From NCBI RefSeq assembly GCF_000189395.1, contig NZ_AEPB01000022.1:59050-123049 (forward strand): a stretch of 64,000 nucleotides of DNA. The letters are read 5' to 3'. The notes under the pieces are model-generated. The model saw only the letters and a list, made by a program, of their open reading frames with translations. It searched no databases and was not told where the DNA came from. Every line of letters starts with the position of its first letter. The stretch's first letter is position 1. The translations under genes and the position numbers were made by a program. Below are positions 19,029-30,410 of the stretch, in pieces. Source of the stretch: Planococcus donghaensis MPA1U2. Its GTDB lineage: Bacteria > Bacillota > Bacilli > Bacillales_A > Planococcaceae.

Positions 19029-19042
19029 CGAACAAACGTTTG
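19029..19042. promoter_or_regulatory. LexA (DinR) box before parE
   Basis: CGAACAAACGTTTG matches the Bacillus LexA consensus CGAACRNRYGTTYC except at the last base. It lies just after the predicted transcription start and ends 14 bp before the parE ATG. This predicts that topoisomerase IV is induced by DNA damage, as I recall for B. subtilis parEC. Confidence 0.72.
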
Positions 19043-19056
19043 TTGGAGGGAATTAG

Positions 19057-21027
19057 ATGGCTAAAATTCAAAATACGGCATACAACGAAGAAGCAATTCA
19101 AGTACTCGAAGGCTTAGATGCCGTTAGAAAACGTCCGGGGATGTATATCGGCTCGACAGATACGCGTGGACTGCATCATTTGGTCTATGAAATTGTCGAC
19201 AACTCGGTCGATGAAGCGCTTGCAGGACACGGAGATAAAATTTCCGTTACGATCCACGAAGATAACAGCATTAGTGTTCGAGATTACGGACGTGGTATGC
19301 CTACGGGAATGCACCGCAGCGGGAAACCGACGCCAGAAGTGATTTTAACTGTGCTACATGCTGGGGGTAAATTTGGTCAAGGTGGCTATAAAACAAGTGG
19401 AGGGCTTCACGGAGTGGGTGCCTCTGTTGTAAACGCATTGTCTAGCTTTTTAGAAGTGACAATTTATCGCGATGGCAAAAAATACCGTCAACGTTTTGAA
19501 AATGGCGGAAAGCCTGTGACGACTTTAGAAGAAATTGGCTCTACAAAAGAAACCGGGACGATGATTCATTTCTTACCGGATGAATCTATTTTTTCTGTTT
19601 CAAAATACAATTATGAAACGCTTTCTGAACGATTGCGCGAATCTGCTTTCTTGTTAAAAGGATTAAAAATTGAGCTATTCGATCAACGTACAGAAGCGAA
19701 AGACGTTTTTCATTACGAAACTGGGATTGAAGCTTTTGTTTCTTACTTGAACGAAGAAAAAGATGTGCTTCATCCGGTCGCGTATATTGAAGGCCAACAA
19801 GATGAAATGGAAATCGAATTTTCGTTCCAGTTTAATGATGGTTATTCTGAGACCATTTTATCGTTTGTAAACAACGTCCGTACGCGTGACGGCGGCACAC
19901 ATGAAACCGGTGCAAAAGCAGCGATGACACGTGTTTTCAATGATTACGCCCGGAAAATTAATTTGTTAAAAGACAAAGATAAAAACTTAGAAGGCTCTGA
20001 TATTCGTGAAGGATTGGCCGCAATTGTATCCGTCCGCATTCCAGAAGCTTTATTGCAGTTTGAAGGACAAACGAAAAGTAAATTAGGAACGAGTGAAGCG
20101 CGCAGTATCGTCGATTCAGTAGTTTCTCAAAAACTTATGTACTTTTTGGAAGAAAACGCAGACTTGAGCGCCTCGTTAGTTCGAAAAGCCATTCGCGCAG
20201 CACAAGCACGACTAGCTGCAAGAAAAGCTAGAGAAGATGCGCGAAACGGCAAAAAACGCAAGAAATCAGATGCGTTGCTGTCGGGTAAACTAACACCTGC
20301 GCAATCACGCAATGCTAAAAAGAATGAGCTTTACTTAGTAGAGGGTGACTCTGCTGGTGGATCTGCTAAACAAGGACGCGACAGAACATTCCAAGCAATC
20401 TTGCCGCTACGCGGAAAAGTTGTAAATACTGAAAAAGCAAAACTTGAAGAAATTATGAAAAACGAAGAGATTTCAACGATTATTCATGCCATTGGTGGCG
20501 GGGTTTCATCTGACTTTTCAATTGATGACATCGCTTATAACAAAATAATTATCATGACCGATGCCGATACGGATGGTGCGCATATTCAAGTGCTTCTGTT
20601 AACATTCTTTTTCCGTTACATGAAACCTTTGATTGAAGCAGGAAAAGTGTTTATCGCACTTCCGCCATTGTATAAAGTATCAAAAGGTCTCGGTAAAAAA
20701 GAAGTGATTGATTACGCATGGACTGAAGCCGACCTAGATGCCTCGATTAAAAAAGTTGGAAAAGGTTACACACTCCAGCGTTACAAAGGTTTGGGTGAGA
20801 TGAACGCAGACCAATTATGGGAAACAACCATGAATCCGGAAACCCGCACATTAATCCGTGTAACGATTGAAGACAGTGCACGCGCAGAACGCGGCATTAC
20901 AACATTGATGGGCGACAAAGTAGAACCACGTCGTCGCTGGATTGAAAGCAATGTCGATTTCGGACTTGAAGAAGATAGCAATATTTTAGAAAATGATTTG
21001 ATTCACGCTGAGGAGGAACTGGTATGA
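19057..21027 (+). CDS. parE: DNA topoisomerase IV subunit B
   Basis: 656 residues. A GHKL ATPase domain comes first ([28 protein letters not shown]), then the transducer, then the TOPRIM domain ([22 protein letters not shown]). With ParC it decatenates daughter chromosomes using ATP. It is the ParE type rather than GyrB by its pairing with parC and gene order. GTTGGAGGG precedes the ATG. The stop overlaps the parC start. Confidence 0.96.
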   Translation: MAKIQNTAYNEEAIQVLEGLDAVRKRPGMYIGSTDTRGLHHLVYEIVDNSVDEALAGHGDKISVTIHEDNSISVRDYGRGMPTGMHRSGKPTPEVILTVLHAGGKFGQGGYKTSGGLHGVGASVVNALSSFLEVTIYRDGKKYRQRFENGGKPVTTLEEIGSTKETGTMIHFLPDESIFSVSKYNYETLSERLRESAFLLKGLKIELFDQRTEAKDVFHYETGIEAFVSYLNEEKDVLHPVAYIEGQQDEMEIEFSFQFNDGYSETILSFVNNVRTRDGGTHETGAKAAMTRVFNDYARKINLLKDKDKNLEGSDIREGLAAIVSVRIPEALLQFEGQTKSKLGTSEARSIVDSVVSQKLMYFLEENADLSASLVRKAIRAAQARLAARKAREDARNGKKRKKSDALLSGKLTPAQSRNAKKNELYLVEGDSAGGSAKQGRDRTFQAILPLRGKVVNTEKAKLEEIMKNEEISTIIHAIGGGVSSDFSIDDIAYNKIIIMTDADTDGAHIQVLLLTFFFRYMKPLIEAGKVFIALPPLYKVSKGLGKKEVIDYAWTEADLDASIKKVGKGYTLQRYKGLGEMNADQLWETTMNPETRTLIRVTIEDSARAERGITTLMGDKVEPRRRWIESNVDFGLEEDSNILENDLIHAEEELV

Positions 21028-23450
21028 CACAAGCCGAAAGATTTCAAGATTTGCCATTAGAAGAAGTAATTGGCGATCGATTTGGCCGTTACAGTAAATA
21101 CATTATCCAAGACCGAGCACTTCCAGATGCTCGTGACGGATTAAAACCTGTTCAGCGCCGAATTTTATATGCGATGTACCACGAAGGCAATACCAATGAT
21201 AAAGCGTTTCGTAAATCGGCCAAAACCGTTGGTAACGTCATCGGTAACTATCATCCACACGGAGATAGTTCGGTTTATGAAGCCATGGTTCGTTTAAGTC
21301 AAGATTGGAAAATTCGTCATATGCTTGTTGAAATGCATGGGAATAACGGTTCGATGGATGGCGATTCACCAGCTGCGATGCGTTACACGGAAGCTCGGCT
21401 TTCGGCGATTTCTTCAGAACTATTGCGTGACATCGACAAACGAACGGTAGATTTTATCCCGAACTTTGATGATTCGGATATGGAACCAACCGTTTTACCG
21501 GCACGTTTTCCGAATCTTTTAGTGAATGGCTCGACGGGTATTTCTGCAGGTTATGCCACAGATATCCCGCCACATGCACTTCACGAAGTACTAGATGCGG
21601 TATTAATGCGCATGGATAACCCGCAAGCGACAGTTGCAGAGTTGATGACCGTCATTAAAGGACCAGATTTCCCAACAGGTGGCATTATTCAAGGCGTAGA
21701 TGGCATTAAAAAAGCCTATGAAACGGGGAAAGGTAAGATTATTGTCCGTTCTAAAGCTGAAATCGAACCGTTAAAAGGCGGGAAAGAACAAATCGTCATT
21801 ACAGAAATTCCATTTGAAGTCAACAAAGCCAATATGATCAAGAAAATAGACGATCATCGCTTTGACCGCAAACTCGAAGGCATTTCTGAAGTACGAGATG
21901 AATCGGATCGAAGCGGTTTGCGCATAGTGATTGAGCTGAAAAAAGATGTGCAAGCACAAGGGATTTTAAGTTATTTGTATAAAAACACCGATTTGCAAGT
22001 AAGCTATAATTTCAATATGGTGGCAATTTACAAACGTCGCCCAACGATGATGACGTTGCAAACGATGTTAGATGCCTATATTGAACACCAAAAAGAAGTA
22101 ATTACAAAACGCTCTGAATTTGATTTGCAAAAAGCTAGTGATCGCATGCACATTGTTGAAGGTTTGATGAAAGCATTATCGATATTAGATAAAGTGATTA
22201 AAACAATCCGCTCTTCTACCGACAAGCGTGATGCAAAAAACAACTTAATCGCTGCATTTGATTTTTCAGAAGCACAAGCAGAAGCGATTGTTTCGCTGCA
22301 ACTTTACCGATTAACAAATACGGATATTACGGATTTGCAAAAAGAAGAAGATAGTCTGAAAAAGACGATTGCTGAATTGACAGGCATTTTAACTAGCTCG
22401 ACTAAGTTGAAAAATGTTATTAAAAAAGAATTAGCAAACATCCGCAAACAATTTGCAGAACCGCGCCGCTCAGTGATCGAAGATAAAATAGAAGAAATTA
22501 CAATTACGCGCGAAATCATGATTCCAAGTGAAGAAGTAGTCGTAACTGTCACGAGAGAAGGCTATGTGAAACGTACGAGTACACGGTCATATGCTGCTTC
22601 GAACGGCAAAGATTTTGCGATGAAAGAAACGGATCATTTACTTTTTGAAGGCAATTTAAATACGCAGCATACCATTCTAATTTTCACTACTGCGGGTAAT
22701 TTCGTCTTCCAACCGATCAACGAACTGCCAGACATTAAGTGGAAAGACTTGGGGCAGCATTTATCAAGTATTATTCAATTAGATGCCAATGAATCTGTTC
22801 TTGCTGTTTATCCATTTGAAAACTTTGATGCAGATGCCAGTATTTTAACGGTCTCTAAATTAGGGCAAGTTAAACGTTCTGCGTTAAAAGATTATCAAAT
22901 TCAGCGCTATTCACGTACGGTGAAAACCATGAATTTGAAATCTGGTGATGCGATGATATACGCGGGTCTTGTGACAAAAGAAACCGAATTATTCATTGGC
23001 ACAAACCAAGCTTACGGTGTTCGTTTCCCACTTGAAGAAGTTCCTCTTACAGGACTGCGAACAGGTGGCGTAAAAGGTGTAAACTTAAAAGGTGATGATG
23101 AAGCTGTCTCAGCAATCTTAATTGACCCAGAAGTTAAACAAGAACTGGTACTTGTTACTCACCGAGGCGCAGCTAAAAAAATGAAGTTAGATGAATTCGA
23201 AAGTGGCAGTCGTGCAAAACGTGGCGTTGTAATGCTACGTGAATTAAAATCGAATCCTCACCGTGTAGTCGCTGTAATTGGCGCAACCGGAAAAGAGGAA
23301 ATCATTTTAGAAACAGCTAAAGGTCTTCGCATACCACTAGTAGCGAATTCATTAAAAAATGTAGATCGTTATTCAAATGGGTCATTCATAGCGGATGAAT
23401 CTTCTGATGGAAAAGTAGTCGCTGCTTATAGATTGAATACAAAAGAATAA
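21024..23450 (+). CDS. parC: DNA topoisomerase IV subunit A
   Basis: 808 residues. The breakage-reunion domain has the quinolone-determining segment [13 protein letters not shown] and catalytic Tyr121 (MRYTEARLS). A coiled-coil gate and C-terminal beta-pinwheel follow. The QRDR keeps the usual Ser, so no resistance change is obvious there. The ATG overlaps the parE stop by four bases, and GAGGAGG is the ribosome site inside parE. Confidence 0.96.
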   Translation: MTQAERFQDLPLEEVIGDRFGRYSKYIIQDRALPDARDGLKPVQRRILYAMYHEGNTNDKAFRKSAKTVGNVIGNYHPHGDSSVYEAMVRLSQDWKIRHMLVEMHGNNGSMDGDSPAAMRYTEARLSAISSELLRDIDKRTVDFIPNFDDSDMEPTVLPARFPNLLVNGSTGISAGYATDIPPHALHEVLDAVLMRMDNPQATVAELMTVIKGPDFPTGGIIQGVDGIKKAYETGKGKIIVRSKAEIEPLKGGKEQIVITEIPFEVNKANMIKKIDDHRFDRKLEGISEVRDESDRSGLRIVIELKKDVQAQGILSYLYKNTDLQVSYNFNMVAIYKRRPTMMTLQTMLDAYIEHQKEVITKRSEFDLQKASDRMHIVEGLMKALSILDKVIKTIRSSTDKRDAKNNLIAAFDFSEAQAEAIVSLQLYRLTNTDITDLQKEEDSLKKTIAELTGILTSSTKLKNVIKKELANIRKQFAEPRRSVIEDKIEEITITREIMIPSEEVVVTVTREGYVKRTSTRSYAASNGKDFAMKETDHLLFEGNLNTQHTILIFTTAGNFVFQPINELPDIKWKDLGQHLSSIIQLDANESVLAVYPFENFDADASILTVSKLGQVKRSALKDYQIQRYSRTVKTMNLKSGDAMIYAGLVTKETELFIGTNQAYGVRFPLEEVPLTGLRTGGVKGVNLKGDDEAVSAILIDPEVKQELVLVTHRGAAKKMKLDEFESGSRAKRGVVMLRELKSNPHRVVAVIGATGKEEIILETAKGLRIPLVANSLKNVDRYSNGSFIADESSDGKVVAAYRLNTKE

Positions 23451-23457
23451 CATGAAT

Positions 23458-23494
23458 AACCCACTCTTATGAATATATAGAGTGGGTTATTTTT
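23458..23494 (+). terminator. Terminator of parEC
   Basis: AACCCACTCT / AGAGTGGGTT stem around an AT-rich loop, then T7. Confidence 0.9.
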
Positions 23495-23509
23495 TTGGTT
23501 AAAAAAAAA

Positions 23510-23600
23510 ACTCTATTCATTTGAATTCTTTTATCAAAATCTGAAATATTCATTTTTATTCTAAAATGAATTGAAATGAATAATTATTCTCAGGTGAATG
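23510..23600. promoter_or_regulatory. AT-rich ATTCAT/ATGAAT repeat cluster before ilvA
   Basis: Several copies of ATTCAT or its complement occur in both orientations (near 23514, 23548, 23567, 23575 and 23603). A short related motif repeated this often upstream of an amino-acid gene may be an operator array. No convincing CodY box was found, and the regulator is unknown. Confidence 0.3.
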
Positions 23601-23726
23601 CTATTCATTTCAACAAACAGCAAAAAGCATATTAAACTTTTCTTATAATTGTCAAAATCTTCTCGACATTAATAGGCTTTAATGTGTTAGAGTAGTGAGA
23701 TAAATAAAAATAAGAGGGTGACAACT

Positions 23727-25016
23727 ATGACTAAGAGCAACATCAAAGAGCTCGATAGAAAACAATTAGTGAAGAAAGTATCCGTAGAAGAAATTATGGT
23801 AGCCAACCAGGCGCTCAAGGACGTTGTCATCAAGACACCTTTGCAAAAAAATGAACTGCTCTCAGCACGGTATGAATGCAATGTCTATTTAAAACGAGAA
23901 GATCTTCAAGTAGTAAGATCTTTTAAACTGCGAGGTGCCTATAACTTCATCCGTAGTCTAGATGCAACAGAACGCTCAAAAGGAGTTGTCTGTGCAAGTG
24001 CTGGTAACCATGCTCAAGGGGTAGCGTATTCTTGTTTCGCTCTTGGCATTGAAGGAAAAATCTTCATGCCTTTAACCACGCCTCGTCAAAAAGTATCTCA
24101 AGTAAAACGTTTTGGTGGAGACCAAGTTTCGGTTGTTTTAGTGGGAGATACATTTGATGATTCGTTTTCAGCAGCGATGGAGTACTGTACAGCTGAAGAA
24201 AAAGTATTTGTTCATCCATTTAACGACACAAGCGTCATCGCAGGACAAGGAACGGTTGCAGTGGAAGTGTTAAATGATATGCAAGAACCTGTTGATTATA
24301 TGTTTTGTGCAATTGGCGGTGGGGGATTGACTGCGGGCGTTGGTTCTTACTTAAAAGGAATCAGTCCAAAAACGAAGTTGGTTGGTGTTGAACCGGCAGG
24401 CGCTGCTAGCATGAAAACGTCATTAGCAAATGGCAAAGTAACGCGTCTAGATACAATTGATACGTTTGTAGACGGTGCTGCAGTTAAACAAGTTGGAGAT
24501 GTAACAATGGCGATTTGCGCAGACGTGTTAGACGACATTGCATTGGTTCCAGAAGGCAAAGTGTGTACGACGATTTTGCAGCTGTATAACGAAAATGCAA
24601 TTGTTGCAGAACCCGCAGGTGCGTTATCTGTCGCGGCCCTAGATTTTTATAAAGACGAAATCAAAGGGAAAAACATTGTTTGCGTCATTAGTGGAGGCAA
24701 TAACGACATTGAACGGATGCAAGAAATTAAAGAGAAATCATTGATTTACGAAGGATTGAAACATTATTTTATCGTCTCTTTCCCACAACGTGCAGGTGCG
24801 CTGCGCAAGTTTATGGGGCAAGTACTAGGTGAAACAGACGACATTACTCATTTTGAATACACGAAACGGACAAATCGCGACGAAGGACCGGTACTTGTTG
24901 GCATTGAACTGAAAAGTCCAGACGACTATGAACCGCTCGTCAAACGCATGACCGATAGTGGTTTTCCGTACAAAGAAATTAACAACGATTCACTGCTGTT
25001 TAATTTATTGATTTAG
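23727..25016 (+). CDS. ilvA: Threonine ammonia-lyase (threonine dehydratase)
   Basis: 429 residues from ATG 23727, with AGAGGG upstream (GTG 23718 lies within that site). It is a PLP fold-type II enzyme: the PLP Lys is in RSFKLRGAYN, and Gly-rich phosphate loops CAIGGGGLTAGV and CASAGNHAQG are present. A single C-terminal ACT-like regulatory domain (about 335-425) makes it the short form found in Firmicutes. It converts threonine to 2-oxobutanoate for isoleucine synthesis. It is not in an ilv cluster here. Confidence 0.95.
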   Translation: MTKSNIKELDRKQLVKKVSVEEIMVANQALKDVVIKTPLQKNELLSARYECNVYLKREDLQVVRSFKLRGAYNFIRSLDATERSKGVVCASAGNHAQGVAYSCFALGIEGKIFMPLTTPRQKVSQVKRFGGDQVSVVLVGDTFDDSFSAAMEYCTAEEKVFVHPFNDTSVIAGQGTVAVEVLNDMQEPVDYMFCAIGGGGLTAGVGSYLKGISPKTKLVGVEPAGAASMKTSLANGKVTRLDTIDTFVDGAAVKQVGDVTMAICADVLDDIALVPEGKVCTTILQLYNENAIVAEPAGALSVAALDFYKDEIKGKNIVCVISGGNNDIERMQEIKEKSLIYEGLKHYFIVSFPQRAGALRKFMGQVLGETDDITHFEYTKRTNRDEGPVLVGIELKSPDDYEPLVKRMTDSGFPYKEINNDSLLFNLLI

Positions 25017-25026
25017 TCATACTGAC

Positions 25027-25064
25027 AGGACGTCTACTCAAAAGAGGGGGACGTCCTTTTTTTT
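25027..25064 (+). terminator. Terminator of ilvA
   Basis: AGGACGTC / GACGTCCT hairpin with T8 tail. Confidence 0.88.
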
Positions 25065-25125
25065 GTTAAAACAGATTTCTCGTTAAATGATATAGTAAAG
25101 ATAACGAGAAAATGGAGTGATGGTA

Positions 25126-25680
25126 ATGGAGAAACGGTGTTTATGGGCACAAAGCAACGCGCTCATGCAAGCTTATCACGACACTGAGTGGTGTAAACCA
25201 AGTAAAGACGAGCAATACATTTTCGAAATGCTCACATTAGAAGGTGCACAAGCCGGCTTATCGTGGAATATTGTGTTGTCTAAACGACAAGCTTACCTTG
25301 AGGCCTTTCAAAATTTCGATATTGCCTATTGTGCAAATTTAACAGATGAAAGCTTAGTTTCTATCAAAGAAAATTATGGCGTGATCAAGCACGGCACAAA
25401 AATCGCATCTGTTCGATCTAATGCGCAAGCCATCTTAAGCATACAAAAAGAATGGGGCAGTTTTGCTGATTACTTATGGAGCTTTACGAATGGGGAAATC
25501 ATCGACAACAAATGGCTGAATGATGATCAACTACCCGCTCAATCTCCTCTGTCTGTTCAATTAAGTAAAGAGCTGAAAAAAAGAGGGTTTAAGTTTGTAG
25601 GCCCTGTTACTACTTACTCATTTATGCAAGCCATTGGAATGGTAAACGATCACATCAAGAGTTGCATTTGTCGCACTTGA
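25126..25680 (+). CDS. tag: DNA-3-methyladenine glycosylase I
   Basis: 184 residues from ATG 25126 (GGAGTG six bases upstream). Zinc-snap residues of the Tag family are visible: N-terminal Cys (KRCLW), YHDTEW His, and C-terminal His and Cys in VNDHIKSCICR. The core has LTLEGAQAGLSW and GPVTTYSFMQAIGMVNDH. It removes 3-methyladenine from alkylated DNA. Confidence 0.95.
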   Translation: MEKRCLWAQSNALMQAYHDTEWCKPSKDEQYIFEMLTLEGAQAGLSWNIVLSKRQAYLEAFQNFDIAYCANLTDESLVSIKENYGVIKHGTKIASVRSNAQAILSIQKEWGSFADYLWSFTNGEIIDNKWLNDDQLPAQSPLSVQLSKELKKRGFKFVGPVTTYSFMQAIGMVNDHIKSCICRT

Positions 25681-25992
25681 AATGTGAAATCAAACTAAAA
25701 TGAATAAGGTAAGTACATGAATTAAAGGAATCTTTTTAATTGCACAAGGGATTTCCAGTTAAATGCAGAATAAAGGTAAAGAAGGTAACAAGTCATAGGC
25801 GCATTCCGGACTAGAACTTAATGCAGTTAGACTGTTTTCAGTAGGTGGATCAAGACTAATTTTCTTGCTAGAGCTTAGGATGCCACTGCTGTAAACTAAG
25901 AGACAAGGAAGCTTTTTTCAGCTTAAGCAACATCATGCTTTTGTAATAAGACGAATAGACTTGTAAACATGAGACTTAAAGGAGGAGACAAA
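25681..25992 (+). other. 312-bp gap before fbp; possible structured RNA or leader
   Basis: No ORF is supported. GGCGCATTCC with CTAG near 25798-25814 can pair with CTAG and GGATGCC near 25868-25884, making a long imperfect hairpin around an internal region. A small AAGCT-TTTTTC-AGCTT hairpin lies at about 25908-25923. This could be an fbp leader or an independent small RNA. I do not recognise a known family. Confidence 0.25.
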
Positions 25993-27942
25993 ATGATGAA
26001 CTTAAAATACTTAGATTTATTAGCGCAAAAATACGATTGTGAAGAAAAAGTCGCTACTGAAATCATTAACCTTGAGTCCATACTGGATCTACCTAAAGGG
26101 ACCGAACATTTTGTCAGTGATTTGCACGGAGAGTTTCAAGCGTTTCAACATGTATTGCGGAACGGCTCCGGAAACGTAAAAGTAAAAATTAAAGATTTGT
26201 TTAAAAACGAATTATCTGAAGAAGAATTGAACGAATTCGCTACGCTTGTTTATTATCCAGAAGAAAAACTGCTAATGATTAAAAGTCACTTTAACAGTAA
26301 AGCAGAGCTGCATGATTGGTACATAGAAGTTATTGAGCGGCTGCTGAAACTGATCGCCTACGCCTCGTCAAAGTACACTCGCTCGAAATTAAGGAAAGCG
26401 CTACCAAAACAATTTGTTTACATTATTGAAGAGTTATTGTATAAGACAGATGAATTTAAAAACAAAAAAGAATATTATGCGAAAATGGTGACGCAAATTA
26501 TTTCTTTAGGACAAGCGGATAAATTGATCGTGGGGTTGGCTTATACGACTCAGCGACTAGTTGTAGACCACCTGCATGTCGTCGGAGACATTTATGACCG
26601 GGGACCAGATCCACATAAAATCGTAGACACGCTCATTGATTACCATTCGGTGGATGTTCAGTGGGGAAATCATGACGTTTTATGGATCGGTGCATATGCG
26701 GGTTCGAAAGTATGCTTAGCGAATATTTTACGGATTTGTGCGCGGTATAATAACTTAGATATTATTGAAGATGTTTACGGGATTAACTTACGCCCATTAC
26801 TGAATTTGGCGGAGAAATATTATGAAGACAATCCGGCTTTTCGACCGAAAAGAATATCGGATGAAAAAATGACAGAACAAGAACAACTGCAAATCACTAA
26901 AATTCATCAAGCGATTTCCATTATCCAATTTAAACTGGAAAGTCCTATTATTAAAAGACGTCCGTGTTTTGACATGCGCGATCGTTTACTGCTCGAAAAA
27001 GTCGACTATGATAAAAACGAAGCAACGATTCACGGGAAAACGTATCCATTAGAAAACACGTGCTTTGCGACCATCAATCCCGCACAACCAGATGAATTGT
27101 TAGAGGAAGAAAAACAAGTAATCGACAAATTGCTATTTTCGGTTCAACATTCAGAAAAACTAGCGCGTCACATGAATTTTTTGATGAAAAAAGGCAGTTT
27201 GTATTTGAAATACAATGGCAATTTGCTTATTCATGGATGCATACCGTTAGATGAAGATGGCAATATGGAGAAAATGGAGATTGAAGGAAAGTCATATGCA
27301 GGACGTGAACTGCTCGATGTTTTTGAACGTTATTTGCGTACGTCATTTGCACATCCAGAAGAAACAGATGATTTTGCGACCGATATGGTGTGGTATTTGT
27401 GGACGGGTGAATATTCATCGCTATTTGGCAAACGAGAAATGACGACTTTTGAGCGTTACTTTATTCAAGATAAAGAAACACATAAAGAGCGAAAAAACCC
27501 GTATTATTATTTACGTGAAGACGAAGACATGTGCCGGAAAATACTAGCTGAATTTGATATGAATCCCGATCATGGGCGGATTATTAATGGGCATACCCCT
27601 GTAAAAGAGCGGGACGGCGAAAACCCAATCAAAGCAAATGGCAAAATGTTAGTGATTGATGGCGGGTTTTCAAAAGCTTACCAATCGACTACCGGAATTG
27701 CCGGATACACATTGCTTTATAATTCTTATGGCATGCAACTAGTCGCTCATCAATTGTTCAATTCAAAAGAAGAAGTTCTGCAAAATGGGACAGATGTTTT
27801 ATCGGTAAAACGATTGGTTGATGAAGAATTAGAACGAAAAAAAGTAAGAGAAACCAACATTGGGGAATGCCTCCAACAAGAAATTCAGAATTTAAATAGT
27901 TTAAGAGAATATCGTTATATGAAACCTGTGAGAAGGTCGTAA
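25993..27942 (+). CDS. fbp: Fructose-1,6-bisphosphatase, class III
   Basis: 649 residues from ATG 25993, with AAAGGAGGAG upstream; an in-frame ATG at 25969 is rejected. The metallophosphatase motifs are in order: SDLHGE, GDIYDRG, WGNHD and NGHTPV. This large Firmicutes class is unrelated to E. coli Fbp. It dephosphorylates fructose-1,6-bisphosphate in gluconeogenesis. It is monocistronic with a terminator. Confidence 0.95.
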   Translation: MMNLKYLDLLAQKYDCEEKVATEIINLESILDLPKGTEHFVSDLHGEFQAFQHVLRNGSGNVKVKIKDLFKNELSEEELNEFATLVYYPEEKLLMIKSHFNSKAELHDWYIEVIERLLKLIAYASSKYTRSKLRKALPKQFVYIIEELLYKTDEFKNKKEYYAKMVTQIISLGQADKLIVGLAYTTQRLVVDHLHVVGDIYDRGPDPHKIVDTLIDYHSVDVQWGNHDVLWIGAYAGSKVCLANILRICARYNNLDIIEDVYGINLRPLLNLAEKYYEDNPAFRPKRISDEKMTEQEQLQITKIHQAISIIQFKLESPIIKRRPCFDMRDRLLLEKVDYDKNEATIHGKTYPLENTCFATINPAQPDELLEEEKQVIDKLLFSVQHSEKLARHMNFLMKKGSLYLKYNGNLLIHGCIPLDEDGNMEKMEIEGKSYAGRELLDVFERYLRTSFAHPEETDDFATDMVWYLWTGEYSSLFGKREMTTFERYFIQDKETHKERKNPYYYLREDEDMCRKILAEFDMNPDHGRIINGHTPVKERDGENPIKANGKMLVIDGGFSKAYQSTTGIAGYTLLYNSYGMQLVAHQLFNSKEEVLQNGTDVLSVKRLVDEELERKKVRETNIGECLQQEIQNLNSLREYRYMKPVRRS

Positions 27943-27949
27943 AGATAGA

Positions 27950-27984
27950 AAAAGAAGAGGTGCATCCATGTACCTCTTCTTTTC
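27950..27984 (+). terminator. Terminator of fbp
   Basis: AAAGAAGAGGT / ACCTCTTCTTT stem with a ten-base loop and T-rich tail. Confidence 0.88.
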
Positions 27985-28158
27985 TATGTGAAAATAATGA
28001 TTGAAAAAGTAAATAGTATAAAAGAAATGGTGAAATATATTTTAATAGTGCAAAACTCTTTATGATAAGTCCCAAAAATAATATACTATAAGAATAGATA
28101 ATTAAGATTAAAAGCTAAAAATCTACAATTTACGTTTATTTAGAGCGGAGCGAATAAA

Positions 28159-30207
28159 ATGTTGAAAGAACAAGAAAGATATTCGAGGCTGGCAGAAATC
28201 ACAAGAATCATCAACACGAAGCTAGAATTACAAGATATGCTTCAACATGTCGCAGCGGCGATTTCAGAGGAAATTGTTCAATGTGATGCTATCGGTATTT
28301 ATCTTCCTGATAGCGAAGGAGTATTCCGAGCTGTAGCAGGTAAGCCTGAAGCAATCAATGGTCAGCCGTTGACTGATCAGAAAATAGATTTGGATGATGA
28401 TCCACTTGCAAATGAAATTGCCACTACAAAACAAGTGGTTTACATTCCCGATACATCAATGGACTTACGTCCGAATGCTGCAGCTTTAGCAGCATTTAAT
28501 ATAAAGTCACTTCTAGGACTGCCCATTATTTATGAGCAGCATTTATATGGTCTTGTGTTCTTATTTGATAATGGAAAGAAAATGGACTTAACCGAAAATC
28601 AAATTCAAAGTGTAGAAGCTTATGTCAATATGGCAGCTGTAGCTATTCAAAATGCGGCTAACCTTAAACAAAAAGAGCAGTTGCTTGCAGAAAAAGAACT
28701 ACTTCTCGACGTAAACAACGAGCTTGCCAAATGCTCCACTGTAAGCGAAAGCATAAATACCTGTTTTCATTATTTAGAAAAAGTTGCCGAGTTTAAAAAT
28801 GTAGCTATTTTTTTAAGAACTCCTGATCATTCAAACACTGTTTACTTAAAAGAAGTAAATAACAAGTCAAATTGGTCCAAGCCTGAATGGGAACGAATTA
28901 TTGATGATTTCCAATCCACTACGAATTCTGACACAGTTATCAAAGACATTATTAAGAAAAAACACATTCGTTTTATACCTTCTGAAGAAAAATGTCGGTT
29001 ACTTTTTATCCCTTTAATCTCAAAAGGAGCTGTCTTTGGAGTGGTTGCAATCGCTTGTTTGCTAGAAAAATTGCATACTCACGAGAAAACACAAATTAAT
29101 TTGGCACAGTCTATTATTAACTCAACTGCAATTACGCTTTCAAACTTAACTTATATGGATCAACTCGAGCATCGGGTGAGAGACCGAACGTTAGAACTAG
29201 CAAATGCAAACGAGCGGGTGACAAGTGTTATTGGCAGTATCACAGACGGATTTTTTGCGCTAAATGAAAACTGGGAATTTATCTATATAAATAATCATCA
29301 AGTGCTTCCTGAAGGGCGTACCCCAGAAAATGTATTGGGCGAGGAAATATGGTCTGTTTTTCCAGAGCGTTTTAATTCTATTTTATATAAAGAATTTTCT
29401 GGAGCCATGCTAAAAAGAATGCCCGTTCATTTTGAAATTGCTTCTGCTGAAGAAGGTTATTGTTATGAAATTGTTGCCTATCCTTTTGATGATGGTATTT
29501 GTTGTATGTGTAAAAATACGACAGAAAAGAAACTTTATGAAAATGAATTGAAGCGATTATCAAACTTAGAACTTATTGGACAAATGGCCGCAGGAATCAG
29601 CCATGAAATTCGAAATCCAATGACGACGGTTCGTGGGTTTTTGCAGTTGCTTACAGATAACAAAGAATTAGAAGGTTACAATTCGTATTTTGAACTTATG
29701 ATTGAAGAACTAGACCGGGCAAACTCCATCATTTCTGAATTTTTATCGATGGGCAATACGAGGTCGTCGGATTTAAAAATGCAAAATTTAAATGCCATTA
29801 TTACCGATATCGCACCTTTGTTGAAAATTGATACGTTTAGTCAAAATAAGTTTATTGAAATCGAAACAATGGATTTACCTGATCTCCTGTTAAACCGAAA
29901 TGAAATACGTCAATTGCTCATAAACATCTGTCGAAATGGACTTGAAGCAATGAACCCAGGAGAAATGTTGTCGATACGAACATATATTGAAAATGACAAT
30001 ACGGTCGTTTTGGAAATCGAAGACGAAGGAATGGGCATGAGTGAAGAAATATTAAAGAAAATTGGCACACCATTTTATACAACTAAAGACAATGGCACAG
30101 GCCTTGGACTCGGAGTTTCGTATGCGATTGCTGCTCGTCATCGAGCTAAAATCGATGTTCAGTCAAGCAGTGACGGAACCATTTTTTCATTTAAATTTCA
30201 ATTATAA
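28159..30207 (+). CDS. Soluble sensor histidine kinase (GAF-GAF-PAS-HisKA-HATPase)
   Basis: 682 residues and no membrane helix, so it senses a cytosolic signal. Domains by eye: GAF about 10-165, second GAF-like about 190-340, PAS about 355-450, then HisKA with phospho-His482 (GISHEIRNPMTTVRGF). The ATPase domain follows, with N-box LLINICRNGLEAM, G1 DEGMGM and TTKDNGTGLGLG. The H-box style is that of sporulation-type kinases. No response regulator gene is adjacent, so it is an orphan. The ribosome site is weak (GAGCGGAG). Confidence 0.9.
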   Translation: MLKEQERYSRLAEITRIINTKLELQDMLQHVAAAISEEIVQCDAIGIYLPDSEGVFRAVAGKPEAINGQPLTDQKIDLDDDPLANEIATTKQVVYIPDTSMDLRPNAAALAAFNIKSLLGLPIIYEQHLYGLVFLFDNGKKMDLTENQIQSVEAYVNMAAVAIQNAANLKQKEQLLAEKELLLDVNNELAKCSTVSESINTCFHYLEKVAEFKNVAIFLRTPDHSNTVYLKEVNNKSNWSKPEWERIIDDFQSTTNSDTVIKDIIKKKHIRFIPSEEKCRLLFIPLISKGAVFGVVAIACLLEKLHTHEKTQINLAQSIINSTAITLSNLTYMDQLEHRVRDRTLELANANERVTSVIGSITDGFFALNENWEFIYINNHQVLPEGRTPENVLGEEIWSVFPERFNSILYKEFSGAMLKRMPVHFEIASAEEGYCYEIVAYPFDDGICCMCKNTTEKKLYENELKRLSNLELIGQMAAGISHEIRNPMTTVRGFLQLLTDNKELEGYNSYFELMIEELDRANSIISEFLSMGNTRSSDLKMQNLNAIITDIAPLLKIDTFSQNKFIEIETMDLPDLLLNRNEIRQLLINICRNGLEAMNPGEMLSIRTYIENDNTVVLEIEDEGMGMSEEILKKIGTPFYTTKDNGTGLGLGVSYAIAARHRAKIDVQSSSDGTIFSFKFQL

Positions 30208-30247
30208 TAAATGAAATTTAAATAAATCGGCTATATTAAATTTATAA

Positions 30248-30294
30248 GACTAGAGACAAACTTGAGCTGTTCGAGTTGTCTCTAGTCTTTTCTT
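30248..30294 (+). terminator. Terminator of the histidine kinase gene
   Basis: GACTAGAGACAA / TTGTCTCTAGTC stem with T-rich tail. Confidence 0.9.
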
Positions 30295-30410
30295 TAAATT
30301 AGATGGTAAAAAGATAAACGTAGCTTGCGTCATTTTAATAAGTCAGTAGCACTTTTTATCGCTGTCTCATATAATTACTAAATAGTTACAAATAGAAGGA
30401 GTGAAATTGA

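Noticed and set aside
23510-23600. CodY box before ilvA
   Set aside because: The best match to AATTTTCWGAAAATT agreed at only about 9 of 15 positions.
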